The notes below the pieces were generated by a model. That model saw nothing but the letters and a program-made list of their open reading frames with translations, was not told the DNA's origin and did not search any database. A stretch of 64,000 bases of DNA from Clostridium punense (lineage in GTDB: Bacteria; Bacillota; Clostridia; Clostridiales; Clostridiaceae): assembly GCF_017874425.1 (NCBI RefSeq), contig NZ_JAGGLL010000020.1, positions 1 to 64,000 on the forward strand, given 5' to 3'. A program made the translations under genes and the position numbers. How positions within the stretch are numbered: the first letter of the stretch is position 1; each line of letters begins with the position of its first letter. This document shows, in pieces, positions 52,816 to 62,586 of the stretch.

Positions 52816-54606
52816 ATGAGTATTAAAAAAGAGAAAATTAAAGTCTACGACATGACCTGTAACTCATGCGAAAGCAGAGTTGAAAAAGCCATTAAGCATA
52901 TTGATGGTGTAATTTATGCTAAGGCTAGTTACAGTGGCCAATATGCAGTTATAGAGTATGATGATACCAAATGTAAATTAGACAAAATTAAAGCATCGGT
53001 TAAAAAAGCTGGATATAATACAGAAGACTCAAATGACTACAAATTTATGGGAATACTCATTGTTGTAGCTGCTATAGTATTACTTGGAATGAAAACTAGT
53101 GGATTTGATATGGAGGCTAAACTTGCCAATGCATCATATGCTGTTTTATTCCTAGTTGGAGTTCTCACCTCCATTCACTGTGTAGGCATGTGTGGTGGAA
53201 TAATGCTTTCTCAAAGTTTAACAAAAGTAAGCAAGAATAAATTTGAAGCTATAGAACCGGCACTTATGTATAACTTAGGTAGAGTTGTATCCTACACAGT
53301 CTTGGGAGGAATAATTGGTGCTCTTGGCTCAGTATTCTCTCTTTCAATTGCCACCCAATCTGCTCTACAAATATTTGCTGGTGCATTTATGATTATAATG
53401 GGCCTTAATATGACTGGCTTTAGTGCTTTTAGAAAACTTAATATTAAGTTACCTTTTTCTTCTTGTAAGGTGAAAAATAAACCTAGAACCCCATTCTTAG
53501 TAGGTTTATTAAATGGACTAATGCCTTGTGGTCCGCTTCAAACCATGCAATTATTCGCTTTAGGGACAGGCAGTGCTACAAAAGGTGCTTTATCAATGTT
53601 TATGTTCTCCCTAGGAACAGTACCTCTCATGTTAACTTTTGGTGCAGTATCGGGGCTTTTAAGTAAAGGTTACACAAAGAAAGTTCTTAAGTTTAGTGGA
53701 GTTTTAATTATAGTCCTTGGTCTTATTATGGGAAACAGAGGCTTTACCTTAGCAGGGATAAACCTTAATCCCTTAACAGCCGTTGAAAATATAACAGAAG
53801 GATTATCTAGCAGAACTTCAAGCAATGCTAGCAGCTCAAGTAATTCTACCAAATCACCTAGTGATAATGGTTCTAAGGCTATTATAAAAGATGGAGTTCA
53901 AACCCTTAATATGACAGCTAGCAACAGAGGTTATACCCCTAACGTATTATATGTACAAAAGGGAGTTCCAGTTAAATGGGTAATTGATGGACAACAAATA
54001 AATTCTTGTAACAATGCTATTGTAGCTCAATCTATAAAAGTTGAAAAAAAACTAAAGAGTGGTGAAAATATAATTGAGTTTACTCCGGGAGATAAAGACA
54101 TAAACTTTAGCTGTTGGATGGGAATGATAAGAGGAAAAATAAAAGTTGTAGACAACCTAGACAGTGTAGAATCATCCTCTAGTTCAAACTCAGGCTCTGA
54201 AGTAAAACGAAGCATTTATGGCACTGATATTAGTAAAGCTAAAACTGAACTTTTAGTAAATAAAGCTGTTAAAGCTAATGAGTCTCAAGTTGCAAAATTC
54301 AATGGTATTGGTTATGAATTTCAGCCATTAATAGCTGTCACTGAGAGCAATTTAAAAACAAAGGTTACCTTTGTTTTAAGTAACTTTGATGAGGCAGAAA
54401 GTGAATTTAATATTTTAGATGGTACTACAACTGAAGAAGTTACTTCTTTTGATGGGAAAAAAGGTATTAATGAAATAGAACTTAGTCCTAATAAGTCTGG
54501 ATTTTATATGATAGTTAAAGATGATTCTATTTTAGGTATAATACAAGTGGTAGATAACCTAGACAATGCTGACTTAGAGGAAATCCGTAAAACATATATT
54601 AAATAA
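52816..54606 (+). CDS. TauE/SafE-like membrane protein fused to HMA and cupredoxin-like domains
   Basis: Protein of 596 aa with GGAGGG before the ATG. An HMA domain (1-70) has the Cu-binding MTCNSCESRVEKA. About seven membrane helices follow (about 75-335) with HCVGMCGGIM and MPCGPLQTMQLFALGTGSA, as in sulfite-exporter/UrvD-like DsbD-related proteins. After a Ser-rich linker come two cupredoxin-like domains (about 360-450 and 465-590), the first with NSCNNAIV and FSCWMGMIRG as probable Cu ligands. Probably moves or delivers Cu+/Ag+ across the membrane. Confidence 0.82.
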   Translation: MSIKKEKIKVYDMTCNSCESRVEKAIKHIDGVIYAKASYSGQYAVIEYDDTKCKLDKIKASVKKAGYNTEDSNDYKFMGILIVVAAIVLLGMKTSGFDMEAKLANASYAVLFLVGVLTSIHCVGMCGGIMLSQSLTKVSKNKFEAIEPALMYNLGRVVSYTVLGGIIGALGSVFSLSIATQSALQIFAGAFMIIMGLNMTGFSAFRKLNIKLPFSSCKVKNKPRTPFLVGLLNGLMPCGPLQTMQLFALGTGSATKGALSMFMFSLGTVPLMLTFGAVSGLLSKGYTKKVLKFSGVLIIVLGLIMGNRGFTLAGINLNPLTAVENITEGLSSRTSSNASSSSNSTKSPSDNGSKAIIKDGVQTLNMTASNRGYTPNVLYVQKGVPVKWVIDGQQINSCNNAIVAQSIKVEKKLKSGENIIEFTPGDKDINFSCWMGMIRGKIKVVDNLDSVESSSSSNSGSEVKRSIYGTDISKAKTELLVNKAVKANESQVAKFNGIGYEFQPLIAVTESNLKTKVTFVLSNFDEAESEFNILDGTTTEEVTSFDGKKGINEIELSPNKSGFYMIVKDDSILGIIQVVDNLDNADLEEIRKTYIK

Positions 54607-54625
54607 AACTTTCATATTTATAATT

Positions 54626-54658
54626 AAAAGGAATCTGTAAGCCAACCAGATTCCTTTT
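54626..54658 (+). terminator. terminator of the copper membrane gene
   Basis: AAAAGGAATCTG and CAGATTCCTTTT are perfect 12-bp arms followed by T's. Confidence 0.85.
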
Positions 54659-54726
54659 AATTTCATTTTCTATAGACTTTTCTGAAAATATTAAATTTAG
54701 TAAAGAAATATATTATAATTCACTTC

Positions 54727-54880
54727 ATCTTCATAGCATCTACATATGTTTGTATTACAATATAAGTATAGTAAAGTTAATCAATACCCCATCCCAAAAT
54801 TGGTTAACATTTCACTAAGTTAATAATAATTCACATTGTGTTAAGGAGTAGTCAGATGATAAATTTGACTACTTTTTAGC
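54727..54880 (+). repeat. 154-bp duplicated sequence, copy 1 (possible sRNA)
   Basis: It differs from 58062-58215 at 5 of 154 positions by my count. It ends with the hairpin AGTAGTCA/TGACTACT and TTTTT on the plus strand, with no plus-strand gene to terminate. TATAAGTATAGT-like promoter sequence lies near 54760. Confidence 0.7.
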
Positions 54881-54898
54881 TTTTTAAAAATATTACCT

Positions 54899-56299
54899 TT
54901 ATGTTGGAAGCTCAATAATAAATCGGGTAAAAGTTCCAACCTTACTTTCAACTCTAATATTACCACCATGAGCCTCCACTAAGTTCTTTGTTATAGTAAG
55001 CCCTAGACCTGTTCCACCTGTAGTTTTATTTCTTGATACATCACTTCTATAAAATCTTTCAAATATATGAGGTAAATCTTTTTCAGGAATGCCTTCTCCA
55101 TTGTCTTCTACTACAATAATTACTTTATTTTTAATTTTTGATAGAGAAATTTTTACTAGCCCTCCTATACTAAGATACTTAAAAGCATTAGATAAAAGAT
55201 TATAAAGAATTTGTTTGAATTTATCTACATCCATTAAAGCATATACGTCATTTTGAAGATTGGTTATAATTTGAAATTCATTCTTTTCATATAAAGGGAT
55301 AAAGGTTTCTACAACTTTCGTTATTTCCTTAGTAATATTTTGCCTTGTTTTATTTATAGTAATTTCTGGCTTTTCTAATTTAGAGAGGTTTCTTAAATTA
55401 TCAACAAGCTTTGTTAGTCTTTCTAATTCCTCATAAAATACCTCTAACCTTTCTTTAGTTGGCTCCCATACACCATCAATTAATGCCTCCACATGCGTTT
55501 TTAAAGTAGTAAGCGGCGTTCTGATTTCATGTGCCATATCTGAGGTTAATCTTTTTCGAAGTGCTTCCTGCTGCTGCAGGGTTTCTGCAAGATAATTTAT
55601 AGAACTTGATAGTTCTTGTATCTCTGTTGTATTAGTGTTTACGCTAGATCTCACTGTTAAATTTCCTGTTCTCATGGTATTTGCTATTTCTTTAATTTTC
55701 ACTAATGGTTTTGATATCTGTCTAGATAAAACGAAGCTCACTGCCAGACCTAAAATAAGAGTTATTACCATTGATACAATAAAGGATTGACCTAGTGTCA
55801 TTTTAAAAGTTATAGCGGCATTACTTAAGTAAGAAGTTCCAAAGTATCCGATGGTAACTTTTCCAAAAGCTTCATTATCTTTTTTTATAATCAACTTTTC
55901 TTCTTTATAGTCTCCTAAGTTTAAACTCCCCATATTCCCCATCATCTGACCCATTCCTCTACCCATCATAGTTTCCATCATATTCCTGTGCCTCAGATGA
56001 GCATCTCCAGAGGTATATACTTTATTATCATTAATATCTACTATTTCAATATATAATTCATTTAATTCAGCGTACCTTCTGATTTCATCATATTTAAATC
56101 CTTGAAACTTATTTTTCTTAGAATACATGTCTTCAATTGCTGCTACAACTTCATTTATTTTCACCCTATGCTCTTCAACTAAATATTCGTTAAATCTCTT
56201 AGTTATCATTAAATTAGAAATTAAACTTGTAATTATTAAAGAACAAATAACTACAGCTAAAAATCCTAAAGAAAGTTTTCTCTTTAAAGACATGTTCAT
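54899..56299 (-). CDS. sensor histidine kinase with a Met-rich sensor loop
   Basis: Protein of 466 aa: membrane helix (about 10-30), extracytoplasmic domain (30-165), second helix (about 170-192), HAMP (about 195-245), HisKA with phospho-His in SDMAHEIRTPLTTLKTHVEA near 255, and HATPase with VVEDNGEGIP, HIFERFYR and TGGTGLGLTI. The sensor domain holds MMETMMGRGMGQMMGNMGS near 105, a Met-rich stretch that could bind Cu+/Ag+. Its ATG overlaps the regulator stop as TAATG, so the two are coupled. Confidence 0.92.
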   Translation of the reverse strand: MNMSLKRKLSLGFLAVVICSLIITSLISNLMITKRFNEYLVEEHRVKINEVVAAIEDMYSKKNKFQGFKYDEIRRYAELNELYIEIVDINDNKVYTSGDAHLRHRNMMETMMGRGMGQMMGNMGSLNLGDYKEEKLIIKKDNEAFGKVTIGYFGTSYLSNAAITFKMTLGQSFIVSMVITLILGLAVSFVLSRQISKPLVKIKEIANTMRTGNLTVRSSVNTNTTEIQELSSSINYLAETLQQQEALRKRLTSDMAHEIRTPLTTLKTHVEALIDGVWEPTKERLEVFYEELERLTKLVDNLRNLSKLEKPEITINKTRQNITKEITKVVETFIPLYEKNEFQIITNLQNDVYALMDVDKFKQILYNLLSNAFKYLSIGGLVKISLSKIKNKVIIVVEDNGEGIPEKDLPHIFERFYRSDVSRNKTTGGTGLGLTITKNLVEAHGGNIRVESKVGTFTRFIIELPT

Positions 56300-57000
56300 T
56301 AATGTTTTCCTCCAAATCTATATCCAACTCCATATACAGTGGTGATATAATCAGGACATTTGGGATTGTTTTCAATTTTTTGTCTTATGTTTTTTACATA
56401 GGTATCTATAGTCCTATCAAAACCTTCATAATCATATCCAAAAGCCCTTTCCACCAACCGCTCCCTAGAGAACACTTGTCCTGGATTAGTTAATAATGAT
56501 ATTAAGACCTTAAATTCATAAGGAGTTAGAGTAACCTCATTTCCCTTTTTAAATACCCTCATTTTGGGAACATCTACTTCTAAGTCACCATCATTGAAGA
56601 CTAAGTGCTCAGCTAAAGGACTTTCTTCCCTATATGCTCTTCTAAGAAGTGCTTTTACCCTTCCTACAAGTTCTCTTGCACTAAAAGGCTTTGTTAGGTA
56701 ATCATCAGCGCCAATTGCTAACCCTTCTAGCTTATCCTCTTCCTCCACTTTTGCTGTAAGCATAATAATTGGCACATGTGAAGTTTCTCTTATTTTAAAA
56801 CAAACTTGTTCTCCCGATATTTTGGGAAGCATCAAATCTAATATTACTAAATGAAATGTATCTATCTTAAACACTCTAAGAGCTTCTTCGCCATCTGATG
56901 CTGTTGTCACTTCATAATTTTCTTTTTCGAGATAGGCCCTTACAACCTCCAATATTCTTTCCTCATCATCAACAATTAATATTTTAAACTTTTCTTTCAT
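56299..57000 (-). CDS. OmpR/PhoB family response regulator
   Basis: GGAGG places the start at the ATG at 57000, 25 codons into the open frame, giving 233 aa. Receiver domain with acidic DDEERI, phospho-Asp in VILDLMLPK near 52 and Lys in YLTKPFSARELV near 102. DNA-binding winged helix from about 135 (NEVTLTPYEFKVLISLLTNP ... TIDTYVKNIRQKIE ... TVYGVGYRF). First gene of the two-component operon. By context it probably controls copper or envelope-stress genes. Confidence 0.93.
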   Translation of the reverse strand: MKEKFKILIVDDEERILEVVRAYLEKENYEVTTASDGEEALRVFKIDTFHLVILDLMLPKISGEQVCFKIRETSHVPIIMLTAKVEEEDKLEGLAIGADDYLTKPFSARELVGRVKALLRRAYREESPLAEHLVFNDGDLEVDVPKMRVFKKGNEVTLTPYEFKVLISLLTNPGQVFSRERLVERAFGYDYEGFDRTIDTYVKNIRQKIENNPKCPDYITTVYGVGYRFGGKH

Positions 57001-57194
57001 AGTTTCCTCCAAATTATTACATAGGAATTTTTCATATTTACAAATTAAGTTCCCTTCGATTTGCTTTGTGTTCATAACTTAATTGCAATTAATTAAGTCC
57101 TCATATATCTTTTAAAATTATTTTCTTTTTAATCATTATACAACGAAAATAATTAACCTTATATCTGTTAACTAGTATGTTCTTTATTACATTA

Positions 57195-57224
57195 AAGTAG
57201 CTAGAGATAACTCTCTAGCTACTT
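57195..57224 (-). terminator. terminator after the SHOCT gene
   Basis: AAGTAGCTAGAGA and TCTCTAGCTACTT form a perfect 13-bp stem 12 bases after the SHOCT stop. Confidence 0.8.
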
Positions 57225-57236
57225 TACTACCTCATA

Positions 57237-57458
57237 TTATCTACGTAAAATACTTTTTCTTTTTACATATTCTTCTTCATTGATTTCTCCTATAGCAAAC
57301 TTTTCATCTAATAATTTTATAGCATAGTTATTATTAGTAAAGTGACTTCTAAATAGTTTCACTCCAAAGTATATCACCGCTATTATTATTAGAAATCTAA
57401 ACATCATGGGTATTATCATCCATGATGACCATCCTGATCCTATTCCACATCCAAACAT
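57237..57458 (-). CDS. SHOCT domain membrane protein
   Basis: Protein of 73 aa: a Gly/Trp-rich N-terminus (MFGCGIGSGWSSWMIIPMMF), one membrane helix (LIIIAVIYFGVKLF) and a C-terminal SHOCT motif (LLDEKFAIGEINEEEYVKRK). Such proteins are common in copper and two-component neighbourhoods. Function unknown; perhaps an oligomerising membrane partner. GGAGG ribosome site. Confidence 0.83.
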   Translation of the reverse strand: MFGCGIGSGWSSWMIIPMMFRFLIIIAVIYFGVKLFRSHFTNNNYAIKLLDEKFAIGEINEEEYVKRKSILRR

Positions 57459-57532
57459 ATTTATACCTCCTACAATATAAAACTTCTTTATTTTTCAAAT
57501 TAGGATTCTCTTCGGATAATAGCTTAGCATTT

Positions 57533-57952
57533 CTATTTCTGTGATAATCCATTAAAATTACCCATCATTCCTGAGCTATAATTACTATTACTATTAAAGT
57601 TTCCCATCATACCTGGGCCAAAATTGCTATCCCCTTTAAAATTTTTCATCATTCCACGCCCAACACTTTGATTAGTTCCATCTTCACTAGTGTTAGTTCC
57701 ACAAGCACCAGGGCCAAAGCCATTCTCTTTGTGGTATTCTTCCATTGCCTCTATATTTTCATTCCATTGTTTTGCTTCTTTCTCAGTAAGGGTCCCCTGT
57801 TCTACTTGCTCTTTAACTTGTTCTTTTTTCCACTCAGTCATAGATTTAAACCATTCTGGTGTTGTATTATTTTGTTCTGCTGCATAAGCAAATCCTGAAA
57901 AAGTAACTAATGCTGCAGCTACCAATGTTGATACAATAACCTTTTTATTCAT
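57533..57952 (-). CDS. secreted DUF2680-like protein with a Met-rich tail
   Basis: Protein of 139 aa with a signal peptide (about 1-24, KKVIVSTLVAAALVTFSGFA then YA). A DUF2680-type helix pair follows (WFKSMTEWKKEQVKEQVEQG, LTEKEAKQWNENIEAMEEYH). The tail (about 85-139) is rich in G, N, F and M, with GMMKNF, GPGMMGNF and SGMMGNF repeats. The MMG repeats could bind Cu+/Ag+ outside the cell. It is transcribed with or near the SHOCT gene in the copper island. Confidence 0.75.
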   Translation of the reverse strand: MNKKVIVSTLVAAALVTFSGFAYAAEQNNTTPEWFKSMTEWKKEQVKEQVEQGTLTEKEAKQWNENIEAMEEYHKENGFGPGACGTNTSEDGTNQSVGRGMMKNFKGDSNFGPGMMGNFNSNSNYSSGMMGNFNGLSQK

Positions 57953-58061
57953 ATTTATTCCTCCTAGAAATTATCTTTATTTTTCCTTTGTCTATGTTTA
58001 TATTATAAAACTAAATCATGGAGCAAATATGAATGTATTTATAAAATTATATCTTGACCCT

Positions 58062-58215
58062 ATCTTCATAGCATCTACATATGTTTGTATTACAATATAA
58101 GTATAGTAAAGTTAATCAATACCCCATCCCAAAATTGATTAACATTTCACTAAGTTAATAATAATTTACATTGTGTTAAAGAGTAGTCAGATGATTAATT
58201 TGACTGCTTTTTAGC
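58062..58215 (+). repeat. 154-bp duplicated sequence, copy 2 (possible sRNA)
   Basis: Same length and orientation as 54727-54880. The terminator-like hairpin AGTAGTCA/TGACTGCT is kept by a G-U pair. Together the copies bracket the two-component, SHOCT and DUF2680 genes. Confidence 0.7.
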
Positions 58216-58318
58216 GTTTTTTGTAGATCCTCATTGAAAACAAATAAGTGAATATATGACCTCTTGAATTATTATAAAATATTGATTAACTAATATTGTT
58301 TTAAAGTAAAAGTACACT

Positions 58319-58361
58319 AAGTAAAGGGACTTAGTAATCTTAATTACCAAGTCCCTTTACT
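58319..58361. terminator. terminator at the end of the csoR-copA-copZ operon
   Basis: AGTAAAGGGACTT and AAGTCCCTTTACT arms, 13 bp, 8 bases after the copZ stop. Confidence 0.8.
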
Positions 58362-58368
58362 AAGGTTA

Positions 58369-58584
58369 TTAAACTTCTTGTATTTCTGTTACTTCATATC
58401 CTGCATCATCAATAACAAATCTAATATCTTCATCTTTTATGTCATCTTTTGTTTCTATGACAGCGTATTTTGCTGCTAAATTCACTTCAACATTTGATAC
58501 TCCATTCAACTCACTTAATGCTTCTTTAACGTGATTTACACAGTGATTACAGCTCATGCCTTCTATTAATATTCTTTTTTTCAT
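58369..58584 (-). CDS. copZ: copper chaperone CopZ
   Basis: Protein of 71 aa made of one HMA domain. The Cu-binding motif is GMSCNHCVNHV near residue 9-19 (C-x-x-C). The VNLAAKYAVIETKDD middle and IDDAGYEV end are normal. It carries Cu+ to CopA in the cytoplasm. Last gene of the csoR-copA-copZ operon. GGAGG ribosome site. Confidence 0.92.
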   Translation of the reverse strand: MKKRILIEGMSCNHCVNHVKEALSELNGVSNVEVNLAAKYAVIETKDDIKDEDIRFVIDDAGYEVTEIQEV

Positions 58585-58640
58585 TTTGTACTCCTCCTAA
58601 TATTTATATTTGCATTAATCTTGGTAATACTATATAGCTT

Positions 58641-61100
58641 TTATCTTACTGGCCTAAATCTCTTTAATCTAAGTGCGTTTAGTAGTACTGATACCGAGCT
58701 AAAACTCATAGCTGCCGCAGCAATGATAGGATTTAAAAGTGGTCCTCCAAGTAGGTATACAATTCCCATGGCAACTGGTATACCTAAAGTATTGTATCCA
58801 AAGGCCCAGAATAGGTTCTCTTTTATATTTCTTATAGTGTTTTTACTTAGTTGAATTGCAGTTGGAACATCCATTAAATCACTCTTCATTAAAACTATGT
58901 CTGCTGATTCCATAGCAACATCTGTTCCAGAACCTATAGCTATTCCTATATCCGCTTGTGCAAGAGCTGGTGCATCGTTTATACCGTCACCAACCATGGC
59001 AACTTTTTTGCCTTCAGCTTGAAGTTTTTTCACTTCATTTGCTTTATCTTGTGGTAAAACTTCTGATAATACCCTGTCAATTCCTACTTGCTTAGCAATT
59101 GCTTCTGCAGTTCTCTTATTATCACCTGTAATCATGGCAACTTCGATACCCATTTTGTGAAGTTTTTCGATTGCCTTCTTACTATTTTCCTTAACAGTAT
59201 CTGCAACAGCAATAATTCCTGCCATGGCTCCATCTATAGCCACATACATTGGTGTTTTTCCTTCACTTGCTAACTTATTAGATGTATCCTCTAAGTTTTC
59301 TAGAGATATCTTACTTTCCATCATAAGTTTTCTATTTCCAAGTAAAATGTCTTTACCATCAATCTTAACTTCAATTCCGTGACCTGGTATAGCCTTAAAG
59401 AAATCTAACTTTTTAAACTCCAGCGATTTTTCTTCAGCATCTTTTACTATTGCTTCGCCCAGTGGATGCTCAGATCCTTTTTCAGCAGAAGCTGCCAGTT
59501 GTAAAAGATACTCTTTAGTTATTCCACCATTAACTACTATATCTGTAACCTTTGGCTTACCTTCTGTGATAGTTCCTGTTTTATCAAATACTATGGTTTG
59601 AATTTTATGTGCTGTTTCTAGCGCTGCACCACTCTTTATAAGCACTCCATACTCTGCACCTTTTCCTGTACCCACCATTATTGCAGTTGGGGTTGCAAGT
59701 CCTAAAGCACATGGACACGCAATTACAAGTACTGATATAAATATTGTAAGGGCAAATATTCCTGTCTCTCCACCGATGAAATACCAAGCTAGGCTGGATA
59801 AAATAGCTAGTGAAATTACTACGGGAACAAAATAACCTGAAATTATGTCCGCCATTTTTGCAATTGGGGCTTTAGATCCCTGTGCGTCTTCTACTAATTT
59901 TATAATTTGGGCAAGTGCTGTATCTTTTCCAACTCTTGTAGCTTTGTAGTGTATGGTACCGTTCTTGTTAATACTAGCACCTATTATTTTATCTCCAATA
60001 TTCTTTTCTACTGGCATACTTTCACCAGTTAGCATAGATTCATCCACAGAAGTAGTTCCTTGTACTACTTCTCCATCTACAGGCATTTTTTCTCCTGGCT
60101 TAACTACTATAATATCTCCAACTTCAACTTCTTCTATCGGCATTTCAATTTCTTTACCATCTCTAATGATAATAGCTGTTTTAGGGGCTAGGCCCATAAG
60201 TTTCTTAATAGCTTCTGAGGTTTTCCCTTTAGTTACTGACTCTAAATACTTTCCAAGAAGAATAAGGGTTATAATAACTCCTGCTGCCTCGAAATATAAA
60301 TCATAAGCATAATCTACATTTCCATCAAAAATTTGAACTATAGCAAATATACCATAAAGGAAGGCTGCGGAAGTTCCTATTGCTATCAAGGAATCCATAT
60401 TGGGACTTCTTCTAAACAGAGATTTAAATCCTACAGTAAAGAACCTATTTCCAGCTACCATAACTGGTAAAACTAACACAAGCTGTATCATCGCAAAATT
60501 TCTTGGATTCATCATAGGATCAATAATCTCAGGAAGTACAAACCCAATTCCTTCACCAAACATGTGTCCCATGGTTATAATAAGAAGCGGCACTGTGAAA
60601 ATCGCAGATATTACAAACTTCTTCCAAAGGAGTTTTATCTCTTTTTCTTTTCTCTCTTTGTCCGCATCCACTGTAGCTTCGTCCTCTATAGCTTTATAAC
60701 CTGCCTTTTCCACAGCTTTTTTAATATCAGACACTCTTATTTTTGAAGGTTCATATACTATGCTTAACTTTTCAGTTGCCACATTTACATCTGAACTAAT
60801 AACTCCATCTAGTTTTCTAGTTACTTTTTCAATAGTTTTTGCACAGGCTGCACAGGTCATGCCTTGTATTTTTAAAGTCTTATTACTTGCTTCAATTAAA
60901 GCCTTATATCCAGCTTTTTCTATAGCTCCTTGTATGTCCTGCACTGTAACCACACTTTCATCAAAATCAACACTAAGTTTTTCTGTAGCAAAGTTTACAT
61001 TTGCTTCATTAATCCCTAACAGCTTCTTAGTTGCTCTCTCAATGTTTTTAGCACATGCTGCGCAGGTCATTCCTTCTATTTTTAATGACTTAATTGCCAT
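58641..61100 (-). CDS. copA: copper-exporting P1B-type ATPase CopA
   Basis: Protein of 819 aa. Two N-terminal HMA domains (about 1-70 and 75-140), each with GMTCAACAK. Eight membrane helices with the Cu site CPC in [15 protein letters not shown]. Actuator TGES, phosphorylation motif [19 protein letters not shown] (HP locus) and [20 protein letters not shown]. These define a Cu+/Ag+ exporter (class 1B-1). Second gene of the csoR operon. Confidence 0.96.
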   Translation of the reverse strand: MAIKSLKIEGMTCAACAKNIERATKKLLGINEANVNFATEKLSVDFDESVVTVQDIQGAIEKAGYKALIEASNKTLKIQGMTCAACAKTIEKVTRKLDGVISSDVNVATEKLSIVYEPSKIRVSDIKKAVEKAGYKAIEDEATVDADKERKEKEIKLLWKKFVISAIFTVPLLIITMGHMFGEGIGFVLPEIIDPMMNPRNFAMIQLVLVLPVMVAGNRFFTVGFKSLFRRSPNMDSLIAIGTSAAFLYGIFAIVQIFDGNVDYAYDLYFEAAGVIITLILLGKYLESVTKGKTSEAIKKLMGLAPKTAIIIRDGKEIEMPIEEVEVGDIIVVKPGEKMPVDGEVVQGTTSVDESMLTGESMPVEKNIGDKIIGASINKNGTIHYKATRVGKDTALAQIIKLVEDAQGSKAPIAKMADIISGYFVPVVISLAILSSLAWYFIGGETGIFALTIFISVLVIACPCALGLATPTAIMVGTGKGAEYGVLIKSGAALETAHKIQTIVFDKTGTITEGKPKVTDIVVNGGITKEYLLQLAASAEKGSEHPLGEAIVKDAEEKSLEFKKLDFFKAIPGHGIEVKIDGKDILLGNRKLMMESKISLENLEDTSNKLASEGKTPMYVAIDGAMAGIIAVADTVKENSKKAIEKLHKMGIEVAMITGDNKRTAEAIAKQVGIDRVLSEVLPQDKANEVKKLQAEGKKVAMVGDGINDAPALAQADIGIAIGSGTDVAMESADIVLMKSDLMDVPTAIQLSKNTIRNIKENLFWAFGYNTLGIPVAMGIVYLLGGPLLNPIIAAAAMSFSSVSVLLNALRLKRFRPVR

Positions 61101-61125
61101 TTACTTTCCCTCCCATGTTACTATT

Positions 61126-61392
61126 TTATTTATCTGTTATCTTAGACAAAATTTCTATTATTTCATCTATCTTCTCTTCACCATTATCTTGCTTTACTGC
61201 ATTTTTTACGCAATGGTGTATATGTTGCTTTAAAATTAGCATATTAGCTTTCTTAAGAAGAGCTTGAGCGGCAATAATTTGATTTGATACGTCCATACAA
61301 TATCTCTCTTCTTCTAGCATTTTTATGATACCTTCAATTTGACCTTTAGAAATTTTTAATGCTAACATGGCTTTGTTTCTTTCCTCGTTCAT
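61126..61392 (-). CDS. csoR: copper-sensing repressor CsoR
   Basis: Protein of 88 aa, all-helical CsoR/RcnR family. The ligands Cys-x(n)-His-x3-Cys are visible as RYCMDVSNQI near 37, then QHIHHCVKNAV near 62-67 (His-His-Cys). When Cu+ binds, it leaves the operator and copA/copZ are expressed. First gene of the operon. A palindromic G/C-tract operator lies in its own promoter (61605-61634). GGAG ribosome site. Confidence 0.93.
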   Translation of the reverse strand: MNEERNKAMLALKISKGQIEGIIKMLEEERYCMDVSNQIIAAQALLKKANMLILKQHIHHCVKNAVKQDNGEEKIDEIIEILSKITDK

Positions 61393-61604
61393 CCTTCATC
61401 TCCTTTCATACATATTAACCATAAAGATTAATTATTATATGTTGGTCTATTTTGCGAATACTTAGTTTTAATTAATTTGGAATCTCCATGTTCCAGATTC
61501 CCTAACTATATAAAATAGACCTAGTCCATATCATCATTGCTTTATTGTAATTTCCATTAATGGACTAATATGAAAAAATTACTTACTAAGCTTTCTATAC
61601 TTAT

Positions 61605-61634
61605 ATAGTACACCACCCCCTAGGGGGGTGTCAA
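61605..61634 (-). promoter_or_regulatory. csoR-copA-copZ promoter with CsoR operator
   Basis: On the minus strand TTGACA (61634-61629) and TACTAT (61610-61605) are separated by 18 bp. The spacer contains the palindrome CCCCCTAGGGGG (61616-61627), the known type of CsoR box. Bound CsoR would cover the spacer and block RNA polymerase. Confidence 0.88.
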
Positions 61635-61650
61635 TACATAAAGAAATATT

Positions 61651-62367
61651 TTATTTCTTTATGTCGTATACCTGAATGATTTGGTCTGGGTTTTCTCCCA
61701 TTCCCATATCGTCCTTACCGGCAGCTTTAAACATCCACCCTGTACCCTCAAGCTTATTTACATCAAGTCCTGCTTTTACAAGGGGTTCCGCCTTAAGTAC
61801 AAAAATCATGTCTGCATCATTTAATCCAAGTTCTTCAGTCCATTGAACTTCATTTCCTTCACCAAGTTTTAATCTATAATGTTGTAAATCTTTATGATAC
61901 TTTACAATGTCAGAGTCGGCTTTGAATAATCTTCTCATGGCATCCTCTGAACCATTAGAATCTTGTTTTTTATCACTTACATTATAAGGTTTAATTAATC
62001 GATTAGGTAAGTCTTCTCCTTCTGCTCTACCTGCAGGTTCAAACAACCATTCATTTTTATCTAATTTGTTTACATCAAGACCTGCTTTAATCAGTGGGTC
62101 TGCTAACATTACCATTGCGTAGTCTGCCTTGTTTGCTGAAGTATCTTTACTCCATTCAAACTTTTCTCCAGTTGGAAGCTTAAATCCCCAATGCTGAAGG
62201 GCATTATGAAAACCTTTTTTATCAGGATAAGCTTTTACTATTTCGTTAAAAGCTACAAGCGCATTATCTGCATCCTTACTTCCAGCAGAAGTTCTGCTAC
62301 ACCCTGCTACAGATAAAGCTATAACTGATGACATAACTAAAGTTAATATTTTTGTTTTTCTGTTCAT
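61651..62367 (-). CDS. lipoprotein with two homologous repeats
   Basis: Protein of 238 aa with a lipobox (VIALSVAGC, Cys about 23). Two halves of about 90 residues are alike: FHNALQHWGFKLPTGEKFEW ... LIKAGLDVNKLDKNEWLFEP and YHKDLQHYRLKLGEGNEVQW ... LVKAGLDVNKLEGTGWMFKA. Extracytoplasmic and membrane-anchored. No family recognised. It ends 17 bases before the csoR promoter, so it may have a copper-related role, which is inference only. Confidence 0.72.
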   Translation of the reverse strand: MNRKTKILTLVMSSVIALSVAGCSRTSAGSKDADNALVAFNEIVKAYPDKKGFHNALQHWGFKLPTGEKFEWSKDTSANKADYAMVMLADPLIKAGLDVNKLDKNEWLFEPAGRAEGEDLPNRLIKPYNVSDKKQDSNGSEDAMRRLFKADSDIVKYHKDLQHYRLKLGEGNEVQWTEELGLNDADMIFVLKAEPLVKAGLDVNKLEGTGWMFKAAGKDDMGMGENPDQIIQVYDIKK

Positions 62368-62586
62368 TTAATTCATCTCCTCTTTAACTAAGTATAAGTT
62401 GTATCTATATCATATTTAATTCATGTGAAGACCGTATGAAGATACTATCCTGAAACTTCTTGCAATTTGATTTTTTTCTACATCTTTTCCAACAAAGATT
62501 TTATATGCCTTAAAGGACCTATAAACTAATCAACTACTGAAATGCTATTTGTTTTTACACATTAGTAATCTGCTTAAGAATATTGA

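Noticed and set aside
54727-58215. Insertion sequence ends formed by the 154-bp copies
   Set aside because: They are direct, not inverted, and no transposase lies between them.
58621-61233. Several plus-strand ORFs of 60-157 aa across the cop operon
   Set aside because: All are antisense shadows of copA and csoR.
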